DNA of 13,626 nt, from NCBI GenBank assembly GCA_040905285.1, contig JBBDRV010000002.1, positions 1 through 13,626 of the forward strand, given 5' to 3'. This document shows positions 6,724 to 13,626 of the stretch, one piece after another. The position numbers were made by a program, and so were the translations under genes. The notes beneath the pieces are model-generated. The model was not told the DNA's origin. It ran no database searches and was given only the letters and a program-made list of their open reading frames with translations. Position 1 is the first letter of the stretch. Each line of letters starts with the position of its first letter. The stretch is from JBBDRV01 sp040905285. GTDB taxonomy: Bacteria; Bacteroidota; Rhodothermia; Balneolales; Balneolaceae.

Positions 6724-8934
6724 CTATGTTTTTTTAGGCTTGAGTATTATCCCTGCAAGAGGAGGTACGGTTATTGAAATATGTGCAGGTTTCCCGTGCC
6801 AGCCGCCGGTAACTCCCTGAATCCCGGTATCCCCCGCATTGCTTCCAAGGTAATACTCCGAATCGCTGTTCAGAATAATTTTATACTGAACGGCTTCCGG
6901 CACCCCCAGTTTGTATTCATAGTGCACGGTGGGGGTGAAATTCAGAATAAAGACAAGGTAATCTTCCGGATCTGACGCTTTTCGCATAAAGGCGATGATA
7001 CTGTTGTCTGCATCACTCATGTCGATCCATTCAAATCCTTCCCACCCCGAGTCTACCTCATACATGGACGGTTCCTGCCGGTATATCCTGTTCAGATCTT
7101 TAACGAGCTGACTTATCCCTTCATGCGTCTCCCAGTGCAGCAGGTGCCAGTCAATGGAGTGTTCATGCGTCCACTCACTCCACTGCCCGAATTCACCGCC
7201 CATGAACAGAAGTTTTTTGCCGGGATGAGCATACATGTATGTATACAGCAGCCTCAGGTTTGCAAATTTTTGCCAGTCATCCCCCGGCATCTTGGATAGC
7301 AGGGATTTCTTCATATGAACTACTTCATCGTGAGAAAGAGGCAGCAGGAAGTTTTCCGTAAAGGCATAGTTCAGCGTAAAGGTAAGCTGGCCCTGGTGGT
7401 ATTTACGGTAGACCGGATCCTTGCTGATATATTCAAGGGTATCATTCATCCAGCCCATGTTCCACTTATAGTCAAACCCAAGACCGCCGGTCTGAACAGG
7501 ATGTGAAACCCCCTGCCATGATGTTGACTCTTCCGCCATTGTCAGGGCACCCGGAAAATAGTCATGAATGACTTCGTTGGCCCGGCGCAAAAAACTGACT
7601 GCCTCAAGGTTCTCACGGCCGCCGTATTTATTGGGAATCCAGTTTCCCTCCTCGCGGGAATAGTCGAGATAAAGCATGGATGCAACAGCATCAACTCTCA
7701 ATCCGTCTATATGAAACTCGTCAAGCCAGAACACGGCATTGGAAATGAGAAAATTCAGCACTTCTGTACGGCCGAAATTAAAAATACCGGTTCCCCAGTC
7801 GGAATGTTCTCCCTGCCGCGGATCCGAATGCTCGTACAGTGCGGTGCCGTCAAACATCCTGAGCCCGTGATCATCTTTTGCAAAATGAGCCGGTACCCAG
7901 TCCAGGATGACCCCAAGCCCTTCCTGATGACACCGGTCAACAAAGTACCTGAAATCGTCGGGTGTGCCGTATCTGCTGGACGGTGCAAAATAGCCGGTTA
8001 TCTGATATCCCCAGGAGGGATCATAGGGATGCTCCGCTATGGGCATCAATTCGACATGGGTATATCCCATCTCCTTCAGATAGGGTATCAGCTGGGAGGC
8101 CAGCTCGCGGAAATTTAAAAACCCCGGGTCCTCATCTGCTTTTCTCCGCCAGGATCCCGCATGTATTTCATAAACCGACAAAGGCTTGTCATGTGCCTGA
8201 ATATTCCGGCGGTTTTCCATCCAGTGGCTGTCATCCCAGATGAAATCACTGTCCCATACAACCGAAGCCGTACCGGGTCTCAGTTCATTATAAAAGGCAT
8301 ACGGATCCGACTTTTTCAACAGGGTTTTTCCGGATTTCGCTGCAATTTCGTATTTGTATAAATCTTTCGGCCCGACATGAGGGATGAATATTTCCCACAG
8401 GCCCTGGGCCGGGTATTTCCTCATCGCATGGATCCGGCCGTCCCAGTTGTTAAACGAACCAATCACGCTGACCCGGTCTGCCCCGGGTGCCACAACCACA
8501 AAATGAGTGCCCTTTATACCTTCAACCTCCATCGGGTGAGCCCCCAGCCACCTGTAGGCATGATGATGGTTTCCCTCCCCCCACAGCTGAAGATCATACT
8601 CCCGCAGCAGGGTGCCGAACTGATAGGCATCCCTGATGCGGTACGCCTCACCCCCGACAGGATCTATCTCCAGCTCATACGAGAATATCTTCTTCCGTCC
8701 CGGCAAGAGGCATTCAAAAAGCCCTTCATTGGAAATTCTGAACATCTCCGCCGGCTTACCGCGGTCAGGTATTATGAGAACCTCTTTCGCTGCCGGCTGG
8801 AATGTCCTGAGAACAAGTTTTCCGTTTCCTCCTGAATCTGTGGCATGTAGCCCCAGAACGGAAAAGGGATCTCCGTGGGCGCCGTTGGATATTGCTTCAA
8901 TTTCTTCGATTTTAAGGGTGGGTGAATGAGCCAC
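6724..8934 (-). CDS. glgB: 1,4-alpha-glucan branching enzyme (GH13_9)
   Basis: GlgB cuts alpha-1,4 chains and rejoins them as alpha-1,6 branches, giving glycogen its branched form in the cytoplasm. The 736-residue protein is close to E. coli GlgB (728) and has the full four-part layout: an N-terminal N1 domain (about 1-110, with DPFSVLGLH), a CBM48 domain (about 125-235, GTHFVVVAPGADRVSVIGSF), the GH13 barrel and a C-terminal beta domain. Catalytic residues are visible: nucleophile Asp415 in GLRVDAVASM, acid/base Glu468 in TMAEEST, and Asp536 in PLSHDEVVH. Each is offset by exactly 10 from E. coli Asp405, Glu458 and Asp526. The start is GTG at 8932-8934; an in-frame stop lies shortly upstream and no ATG precedes the N1 domain. 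It is the first gene of the long minus-strand run, and its promoter must lie in the divergent 8935-9113 spacer. Confidence 0.98.
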   Translation of the reverse strand: MAHSPTLKIEEIEAISNGAHGDPFSVLGLHATDSGGNGKLVLRTFQPAAKEVLIIPDRGKPAEMFRISNEGLFECLLPGRKKIFSYELEIDPVGGEAYRIRDAYQFGTLLREYDLQLWGEGNHHHAYRWLGAHPMEVEGIKGTHFVVVAPGADRVSVIGSFNNWDGRIHAMRKYPAQGLWEIFIPHVGPKDLYKYEIAAKSGKTLLKKSDPYAFYNELRPGTASVVWDSDFIWDDSHWMENRRNIQAHDKPLSVYEIHAGSWRRKADEDPGFLNFRELASQLIPYLKEMGYTHVELMPIAEHPYDPSWGYQITGYFAPSSRYGTPDDFRYFVDRCHQEGLGVILDWVPAHFAKDDHGLRMFDGTALYEHSDPRQGEHSDWGTGIFNFGRTEVLNFLISNAVFWLDEFHIDGLRVDAVASMLYLDYSREEGNWIPNKYGGRENLEAVSFLRRANEVIHDYFPGALTMAEESTSWQGVSHPVQTGGLGFDYKWNMGWMNDTLEYISKDPVYRKYHQGQLTFTLNYAFTENFLLPLSHDEVVHMKKSLLSKMPGDDWQKFANLRLLYTYMYAHPGKKLLFMGGEFGQWSEWTHEHSIDWHLLHWETHEGISQLVKDLNRIYRQEPSMYEVDSGWEGFEWIDMSDADNSIIAFMRKASDPEDYLVFILNFTPTVHYEYKLGVPEAVQYKIILNSDSEYYLGSNAGDTGIQGVTGGWHGKPAHISITVPPLAGIILKPKKT

Positions 8935-9113
8935 TAATAAGTAAATTGGGTTTTAACAGGACATTTTAAAACGGTCAGGTCGTTCGGGACGTTTCAAGAT
9001 AAAAATTTTACATTCAATAATTCGTTCCAACCGTGAGAGTTGTAAATTGAAACCGGTTTTTCAAATGAGGCTTTCCAATTGACAACCCAATCGCTTATTC
9101 AGGCAGAAACCGG
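8935..9113. promoter_or_regulatory. Divergent promoter region, glgB / LolC-type permease
   Basis: This 179-nt spacer separates two divergent genes, so it should hold both promoters. It is AT-rich in the middle. It includes the near-palindrome at 9047-9064, TTGAAA-CCGG-TTTTTCAA, with a perfect AAACCGGTTT core at 9050-9059, which could be an operator. A TTGACA at 9079-9084 lacks a convincing partner at the right distance. I could not place a Bacteroidota-type -33/-7 pair with confidence on either strand. Neither start has a strong Shine-Dalgarno sequence. Confidence 0.4.
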
Positions 9114-10340
9114 ATGAATCCCATTCAGCTCATTTCAAGACGCTACCTTTTTTCGGGAAAGGATATTTCGCTAATCTCAGTCCTGACATTTGTCAGTATT
9201 ACCGGCGTCACCATAGGCACGGCCCTGCTGATCGTGGTGCTTTCCGTATTTAACGGTTTCTACGATGTAATCAGGGATATCCTGTTGGCCCAGGATCCGG
9301 ATATACGTATTGAACACGCTGTTGAACAGACTTTCCGGCCGGACACGTATATGGTTCAGCAGGTTCGGGATATGGAGGATGTGATAGCGCTGACTCCATT
9401 TCTGTCCGGAAAAAGCATGCTGGCCTTCAGCGATGAACGTAATGAAGTGGTCTCGGTCCGGGGGATAGACACGGATTCCTTTTTAAGGATCAATGATATG
9501 GAAACCCGGGTCCGGACCGGCAGGTTCGATTTTTCGATACAGAACGGACAGCCGGGGGTGGTGCTGAGTGACAGAATCAGGGCCCGTCACAGAATTGACC
9601 TGAACGATGAGGTAGCCCTTCTGAGTGCCTCCGGAATGAAGAGGGCTCTCACGCAGTTTGCCGCGCCCAGAATTAACCGCTTCGACGTGCGAGGCTCCTA
9701 TTCCATGCATCAGATCATCGATGAGGATCAGGTTTATGTTGAACTGGCGGCAGCCCAGCGTCTCTTCAATGCACGAAACCGAATCAGCGGGTTTGACCTG
9801 AAGCTTACGGATCCTGACAGGGCCGAAGATGCAAAGAGAAAACTGGAGACCCTGATGGGAGCCGATTACAGGGTATCCAGTTGGTATGACCTGCAGAAAC
9901 CGCTTTACGATGTAATGTATCTGGAAAAGTGGGGAGCTTATTTTATCCTGATGATCATTGTATTGGTAGCCGCATTGAATATCGTCGGTTCTCTCACCAT
10001 GATCGTAATCCAGAAACAGCGCGACATCGGCATACTGATCTCCATGGGTATGTCGAAAGCGGATATCAAAAGAATATTCCGGAGCCAGGGGCTCTACATA
10101 GGACTTATCGGTTGCGGGCTGGGGGGAACTCTGGGTCTGGGCCTGACATGGCTGCAACATGAATTTGGCCTCCTGAGGCTTTCTTCGGCCTTTATTATCG
10201 ATGCCTATCCGGTATCAGTTAATCTCCCGGATATCGCCATCATTCTCTCTGCGAGTCTGCTATTGTGCCTTGCCGCCAGTTGGTACCCTTCTGTCAGGGC
10301 TTCCAGGGTACAGCCGGCCGATGCGCTGAGATATAAATAG
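9114..10340 (+). CDS. lolE: LolC/LolE-family ABC permease (lipoprotein release)
   Basis: LolCDE extracts outer-membrane-destined lipoproteins from the inner membrane and passes them to LolA. The 408-residue size and layout match LolC/E: an N-terminal helix (about 20-46, VLTFVSITGVTIGTALLIVVLSVFNGF), a large periplasmic domain (about 47-270), then three helices (about 275-300, 325-346 and 372-392). The cytoplasmic coupling segment IVIQKQRDIGILISMGMS (297-314) is the characteristic permease contact for the LolD ATPase, and the C-terminal RASRVQPADALRYK is also typical. In this bacterial group one LolC/E-like gene often replaces the separate lolC and lolE, so the symbol choice is approximate. 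No lolD ATPase gene is next to it. A more general MacB/FtsX-type exporter is the alternative. The start is the ATG 9114-9116. The gene converges with the Mur ligase, stops 10 nt apart. Confidence 0.85.
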   Translation: MNPIQLISRRYLFSGKDISLISVLTFVSITGVTIGTALLIVVLSVFNGFYDVIRDILLAQDPDIRIEHAVEQTFRPDTYMVQQVRDMEDVIALTPFLSGKSMLAFSDERNEVVSVRGIDTDSFLRINDMETRVRTGRFDFSIQNGQPGVVLSDRIRARHRIDLNDEVALLSASGMKRALTQFAAPRINRFDVRGSYSMHQIIDEDQVYVELAAAQRLFNARNRISGFDLKLTDPDRAEDAKRKLETLMGADYRVSSWYDLQKPLYDVMYLEKWGAYFILMIIVLVAALNIVGSLTMIVIQKQRDIGILISMGMSKADIKRIFRSQGLYIGLIGCGLGGTLGLGLTWLQHEFGLLRLSSAFIIDAYPVSVNLPDIAIILSASLLLCLAASWYPSVRASRVQPADALRYK

Positions 10341-10350
10341 ATAAAGCCTG

Positions 10351-12051
10351 TCAGTTCTCGTCAAACACATCCGGCAGATCATTTTCATAGAGGATCACAT
10401 CTCCATCCCGGGCATAATCCCGGATTATACTGTTGGCTTCAAACAGGGAAGCCGCAATCCTCACGTTTTCATCGGATCCCCCCTGTACTTTTCTGATTCC
10501 CTCATGTATGGGACGTGTTTGCACGTTTCCCACCAGAATGACAAGATCCAGGGCAGCTTCACCGATCGCCTCACCGAATTTACCGTTCTCCTCATCCTGT
10601 ATATCCCCCAGCTCGACCATCCCCGGCGTAATGATAATTTTCCTTCCGGAACCGAATGATGCCAGTATTTCAACAGCGTTTTTCGCTCCGACGGGATTTG
10701 AATTGAACGCATCGTCGATAATCAGCAACCCCCCCTGTCTTTTCATCTCCAGGCGGTGTTCAACAGGTTCGAGCTGCTCTGCCGCCAGGGCTATTGTCCC
10801 GGCCCTTATACTGAATTTGTCTGCCACCGCTGCCGCCAGGAGAAAGTTCCGGACATTGTGTAATCCGAGAAGCTTCATCGATATTTTCTGCTGTATCACT
10901 TTTCCCGGCTTTTTTTGAAAGAGCAGAGTGAACGTCGTTCCATTCTCATCATATGCTATATCCGATGCACGGACAGATCCCTTTTGAATTCCGCTGAAAA
11001 TCACCTCTGCATTTTTATTCAGTCCGGCCATTGATGCGACAGCTTCATCATCAGCATTGAGGACGAGTATTCCCTCCGGCTTTACTTCTTTTGCCAGCGT
11101 TGATTTTTCTCTGATAATGGCCTCCCTGGATCCAAACGTTTCCATATGCGCTTTTCCGACATTGGTCAGGACGGCAACATCCGGCCGGGCTATACTGCAC
11201 AATTCCCTTATGTTTCCTTCATACCTTGCTCCCATTTCCAGAATGAGAATCTGATGCCGTGCATGAAGTTCATTGTTGATCACCTTGCTGATCCCCATGG
11301 GTGTATTATAGCTGCCGGGAGTTACACAGACGTTATATCGCTCTTTCAACATGGAATGAATCAGAAATTTCGTGCTGGTTTTCCCGTAGCTGCCGGTGAC
11401 AGCGATGATTTTCAGGCCGGGCATCCCCGCCAGTTTTCTGCGGGCTTTTTCCTTAAAGCCTTCATGGATCCTCTCTTCCAGCGGCTTGAGGATCCAGGCT
11501 GCCGCGAACAGGAAAAAAGGAATAGACACATCAACAATAAGCAGTCCCGTGAGAAGGGCGTAGGGTTCGGCAATCATCAGTGCGCTTTCGGCATTGCCGG
11601 TGATTATTCCTGAATTCATCAGTCTTCCGGAGAAGGACAGGTCCGTGATGATATACATAAAGAACAACAGTATGGCAGATTGCAGGGAAAAGAGCCGTTT
11701 CATCCTGGGCGTATAAACCAGCGGCTTTTTTTTCTTTTCCCGGTTATAGCGGGTTGTTGTTCCAAACCAGAAAACAGTGAACAGGCTGAGAACAAGGGTC
11801 ACGGAGGTGACTGTCAGCTGTTCGGACAAAAAGATCAGCAGGGATAAAACAAGGACGAGAAAGAGAAAATACTCCGTGGGTACTACTTTTAGATTAAAAT
11901 TGTGAATTATCCAGTTATAAAATTCATTTGTTTTATATCCGTGCTGCTGAAACATCTGGAGGAAATACTGCATTCTGTACCAGCTGTGTTTTACAAGGAC
12001 GGCAGCAGAAAACAGAAGCAACACATTGAGAATAGAATAATATAGGTTCAA
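10351..12051 (-). CDS. Membrane-anchored MurF-like Mur ligase
   Basis: The C-terminal two thirds (about 213-566) is a Mur ligase: the ATP-binding P-loop TGSYGKTSTK (219-228), LEMGARYEGNI (271-281), TNVGKAHMETFGS (296-308), REKSTLAKE (314-322), GLHNVRNFLLAAA (396-408) and IIDDAFNSNPVGAKNAVEI (444-462), equivalent to the MurF DSYNANP block, then GMVELG (477-482). MurF adds D-Ala-D-Ala to the UDP-MurNAc-tripeptide. Here residues 1-210 are instead about five hydrophobic helices (near 5-21, 60-76, 80-97, 121-138, 165-187) with a basic loop (100-120), replacing the soluble uridine-nucleotide domain. The C-terminus ends in ENDLPDVFDEN instead of the MurF KGSR-type motif. The substrate is therefore uncertain: lipid-linked peptidoglycan, or another membrane-bound acceptor. 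The start is TTG 12049-12051, as the frame has no upstream ATG before a stop and the first helix begins at once. Confidence 0.85.
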   Translation of the reverse strand: MNLYYSILNVLLLFSAAVLVKHSWYRMQYFLQMFQQHGYKTNEFYNWIIHNFNLKVVPTEYFLFLVLVLSLLIFLSEQLTVTSVTLVLSLFTVFWFGTTTRYNREKKKKPLVYTPRMKRLFSLQSAILLFFMYIITDLSFSGRLMNSGIITGNAESALMIAEPYALLTGLLIVDVSIPFFLFAAAWILKPLEERIHEGFKEKARRKLAGMPGLKIIAVTGSYGKTSTKFLIHSMLKERYNVCVTPGSYNTPMGISKVINNELHARHQILILEMGARYEGNIRELCSIARPDVAVLTNVGKAHMETFGSREAIIREKSTLAKEVKPEGILVLNADDEAVASMAGLNKNAEVIFSGIQKGSVRASDIAYDENGTTFTLLFQKKPGKVIQQKISMKLLGLHNVRNFLLAAAVADKFSIRAGTIALAAEQLEPVEHRLEMKRQGGLLIIDDAFNSNPVGAKNAVEILASFGSGRKIIITPGMVELGDIQDEENGKFGEAIGEAALDLVILVGNVQTRPIHEGIRKVQGGSDENVRIAASLFEANSIIRDYARDGDVILYENDLPDVFDEN

Positions 12052-12235
12052 AAGAGATCTACAGTTAGGTTATGGCCCAAGTCGATTATAAACGGCCGAA
12101 CGGTTATATTTATATCTGTCTGTCAGTGAAAAATCCAGCGGCGAAACAGTTGAAATCCATCAGGCTGTCAATTCCTGCCATGGGCAATCGGACAGATGCC
12201 CCTTGCTTTAATCAAATCAAATAATGAATTAAAAT
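12052..12235. promoter_or_regulatory. Divergent spacer, Mur-ligase-like / nucleotidyltransferase
   Basis: This 184-nt spacer should carry promoters for both flanking genes. The right end (about 12205-12235) is very AT-rich, reading ATTAAAAT just before the plus-strand ATG, which is typical of A-rich translation starts in Bacteroidota-like genomes without a Shine-Dalgarno. Near 12100 a GC-rich patch with a CGGCCG palindrome is followed by a TATATTTATAT stretch. I see no coding potential, no clear -33/-7 pair and no known riboswitch. Confidence 0.35.
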
Positions 12236-13237
12236 ATGAAATTAATTATCCCGATGGCAGGCAGAGGAACGCGTGTCAGACCTCATTCACACACTATTCC
12301 AAAACCACTTCTGCCGGTTGCCGGCACCATGATAATCGAGAGGATCGTGGAAACGTTCTCCAGAACCCTTGACCAGACCATAGACGAAATAGTTTATATC
12401 CTCGGGCCTGACTTCGGCAGCGAGATCAGGGAGCGCCTTGTTGAAATGAGTGACAGGCATCACGCTGAATCGACATTCCGGGTTCAGGAGGAGGCCCTCG
12501 GCACAGCCCATGCGGTATTTTGTGCTGATCAGGATTTAACCGGCGAAGTCATTATTGTTTTTGCTGATACTATATTCGATTCAAAGGAAAAAGTTTCCCT
12601 GCAGGGCGCTGACAGTGTTATATGGCTAAAAAAAGTGGATGATCCGTCCCGTTTCGGAGTTGCCGTATATGACGATGATACGATTACGGATTTTGTGGAA
12701 AAGCCAGACACGCCCATTTCGGATCTTGCAATCATCGGTGTTTACTATTTCAAACAGGGCGGGGATCTGAAAAAAGAGATTAAATATCTGCTCGATAACA
12801 ACATCACCGGACATGGCGGTGAATTCCAGCTTACGGATGCCCTGGACAGGATGCTCAAAGGCGGAAAAACGTTTATGAAAGCGACAGTCGATGAATGGCT
12901 GGATTGCGGAACACTGCCGGCCTGGCTTGAAACTACGGGATTTATCCTTGAAAAGGAGAATCACCCCTATGATGCACAGGCGTATGCGGATTCAACCATC
13001 CATCCCCCGGTTTATATTGGAAAGGATGTGAAAATTACCAAAAGTGAAATCGGCCCGAATGTCAGTATTGAAGACGGAACAGTTATTGAAAACAGTACCG
13101 TCAGCCACACCATCATACAGGAAAATGCGGCAATCAAAGACAGCAGGCTTGAAAAATCTTCCATAGGGAATAATGCACAGGTGGAGGGTCAGCGCGGAAC
13201 GGTTCATCTGGGTGATCACTCCATTGTTCGACAGTGA
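12236..13237 (+). CDS. Sugar-1-phosphate nucleotidyltransferase with hexapeptide C-domain
   Basis: The N-terminal domain is a nucleotidyltransferase that joins a sugar-1-phosphate to an NTP to make an NDP-sugar. Signature features are GRGTRVRPHS (9-18) followed by IPKPLLPVAG (21-30), FADTIF with metal-binding Asp111, the FVEKPDT block with Glu155/Lys156, and DEWLDCGT (219-226). After about residue 250 a series of hexapeptide-type turns (VYIGKDVKI, EIGPNVSIEDGTVIENSTV, and further repeats to about 325) forms a left-handed beta-helix, as in COG1208 and GlmU-like enzymes. At 333 residues it is one intact protein. It does not match GlgC closely in length or motif, so ADP-glucose supply is unproven. 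The most likely products are dTDP-, UDP- or GDP-sugars for envelope polysaccharide. The start ATG is preceded by an A-rich tract with no Shine-Dalgarno. No sugar pathway genes lie beside it. Confidence 0.85.
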   Translation: MKLIIPMAGRGTRVRPHSHTIPKPLLPVAGTMIIERIVETFSRTLDQTIDEIVYILGPDFGSEIRERLVEMSDRHHAESTFRVQEEALGTAHAVFCADQDLTGEVIIVFADTIFDSKEKVSLQGADSVIWLKKVDDPSRFGVAVYDDDTITDFVEKPDTPISDLAIIGVYYFKQGGDLKKEIKYLLDNNITGHGGEFQLTDALDRMLKGGKTFMKATVDEWLDCGTLPAWLETTGFILEKENHPYDAQAYADSTIHPPVYIGKDVKITKSEIGPNVSIEDGTVIENSTVSHTIIQENAAIKDSRLEKSSIGNNAQVEGQRGTVHLGDHSIVRQ

Positions 13238-13464
13238 ACCTTGTATTACCTTTAGCCTTCAGACCGGCCGGCTTTTATATTTTATTCCGGCCGTGGAGCA
13301 GCGGATTAATGGACAAAGGCAGAAATGTCCGGCCGGCATCTGTAAAATATCCCGTTTCCACTGTAGGAACAGCTACAGGGAACCATGAGGGATCTGTCGG
13401 CTCAGAGCCTGATTAACTCAAGACGCCTGACTAAACAGTAAGATTCAAATATTAACTCCGAGAT
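13238..13464 (+). other. Non-coding stretch with several hairpins
   Basis: No plausible gene fills these 227 nt; the short frames present have no recognisable domain and overlap the end of the upstream gene. Three structures are visible: a 7-bp stem at 13265-13271/13287-13293 with a 15-nt T-rich loop; a longer hairpin at 13356-13382 (TTCC, bulged A, CTGTAG, loop GAACAG, CTACAG, GGAA; 10 pairs); and GGCT/AGCC at 13399-13402/13406-13409. CCGGCCG occurs three times (near 13264, 13287 and 13329). It could be a terminator region for the upstream gene, a 5' leader or a small RNA for the downstream gene, or simply spacer. None resembles a riboswitch I know. Confidence 0.4.
13265..13293 (+). terminator. 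Possible hairpin terminator after nucleotidyltransferase
   Basis: Arms CGGCCGG (13265-13271) and CCGGCCG (13287-13293) give a 7-bp GC-only stem around a 15-nt T-rich loop, 27 nt after the nucleotidyltransferase stop. It lacks a following T run, so as a Rho-independent terminator it is only suggestive. A shorter AGCC/GGCT stem just upstream, leading straight into the T-rich tract, is another weak option. Confidence 0.3.
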
Positions 13465-13626
13465 TTGCAGGATATACCGCAACAGCACAAGGACATTTTC
13501 CGGATCATAGGCAAAGCAGCAGCTTCAATCGGCCAGGAGGTTTATGTAGTAGGCGGTTACGTCCGGGATTATTACCTCAACCGGCTCAATCCGGAAAATG
13601 AGATGGATATTGACTTTGTAACGGTG
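13465..13626 (+). CDS. tRNA nucleotidyltransferase / poly(A) polymerase head domain (5' part)
   Basis: The last 162 nt encode the first 54 residues of a class II nucleotidyltransferase, continuing past the right edge. The translation includes FRIIGKAAASIGQEVYVVGG, then YVRDYYLNRLNPENEMDIDFVTV. These are the family's VVGGxVRD and DxDxV motifs, with catalytic carboxylates on Asp47 and Asp49 (DIDF). Such proteins add CCA to tRNA 3' ends or poly(A) to RNA. The only start allowed in frame is TTG 13465-13467, because a TAA lies at 13453-13455 and no ATG or GTG comes between; the resulting MQDIPQQHKDIFRIIG matches the N-terminal pattern of Bacteroidota homologues. No good ribosome-binding site is visible. 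It is probably not co-transcribed with the upstream gene, given the 227-nt gap. Confidence 0.88.
   Translation, partial: MQDIPQQHKDIFRIIGKAAASIGQEVYVVGGYVRDYYLNRLNPENEMDIDFVTV

Noticed and set aside
7564..8118. A 184-codon plus-strand open frame
   Set aside because: It is antisense to glgB, whose catalytic motifs prove the opposite strand is coding.
9079..9084. TTGACA as a sigma70-like -35 box for the permease gene
   Set aside because: No acceptable -10 element lies 16-18 nt downstream, and this bacterial group generally uses a different promoter consensus.
9483..10160. A 225-codon minus-strand open frame
   Set aside because: It is antisense within the permease gene; its translation has His/Gln-rich, non-domain composition and no start context.
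13173..13416. Two short overlapping frames after the nucleotidyltransferase gene
   Set aside because: They start within the end of the upstream gene, have no recognisable domain, and have Arg/Pro/Gly-rich composition typical of chance frames.
1..13626. Mobile element, CRISPR array, tRNA or rRNA gene
   Set aside because: No transposase or integrase motifs, spaced direct repeats, tRNA cloverleaf or rRNA-like sequence were seen; all long frames fit ordinary chromosomal genes.

Overview
This window looks like chromosomal DNA from a Gram-negative member of the Bacteroidota/Balneolota/Rhodothermota group, and I favour a Balneolota-like, possibly salt-adapted bacterium. The evidence is a truncated GT5 glycogen synthase of the Bacteroidota type next to a DUF4270-like outer-membrane lipoprotein, FadL/PorV-like barrel features, gene starts with weak or no Shine-Dalgarno sequences, and very Asp/Glu-rich exported proteins. 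The genus is inference. There are no phage, transposon, CRISPR, rRNA or tRNA features; it reads as core genome.

Positions 1-8934, minus strand: a seven-gene run transcribed right to left. It starts with glgB (glycogen branching enzyme) and malQ (4-alpha-glucanotransferase), 9 nt apart. After a gap with a strong hairpin come a ComA-family phosphosulfolactate synthase, a GT5 glycogen-synthase-like protein of half length, a DUF4270-like lipoprotein and a barrel-like outer-membrane protein. The last three are overlapping or tightly packed. A secreted TPR protein cut by the left edge follows. The first part handles intracellular alpha-glucan, the middle makes a sulfonate from phosphoenolpyruvate, and the last part is cell envelope.

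Positions 8935-10350: a 179-nt divergent spacer with a palindrome, then a plus-strand LolC/LolE-type permease, probably part of lipoprotein export to the outer membrane.

Positions 10351-12051, minus strand, convergent with the permease: a large MurF-like Mur ligase with about five membrane helices in place of the usual MurF substrate-binding N-domain. Its start is TTG.

Positions 12052-13626: a 184-nt divergent spacer, a plus-strand sugar-nucleotidyltransferase with a C-terminal left-handed beta-helix, a 227-nt non-coding stretch with hairpins, and the first 54 codons of a tRNA nucleotidyltransferase/poly(A) polymerase head domain starting at TTG.

The points most worth a second look are the half-size GT5 protein lacking the usual glucan-synthase motif and C-domain, its coupling to surface proteins, the ComA homologue inside a glycogen cluster, and the membrane-embedded MurF-like ligase. 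I saw no clear sign of an entirely new system.
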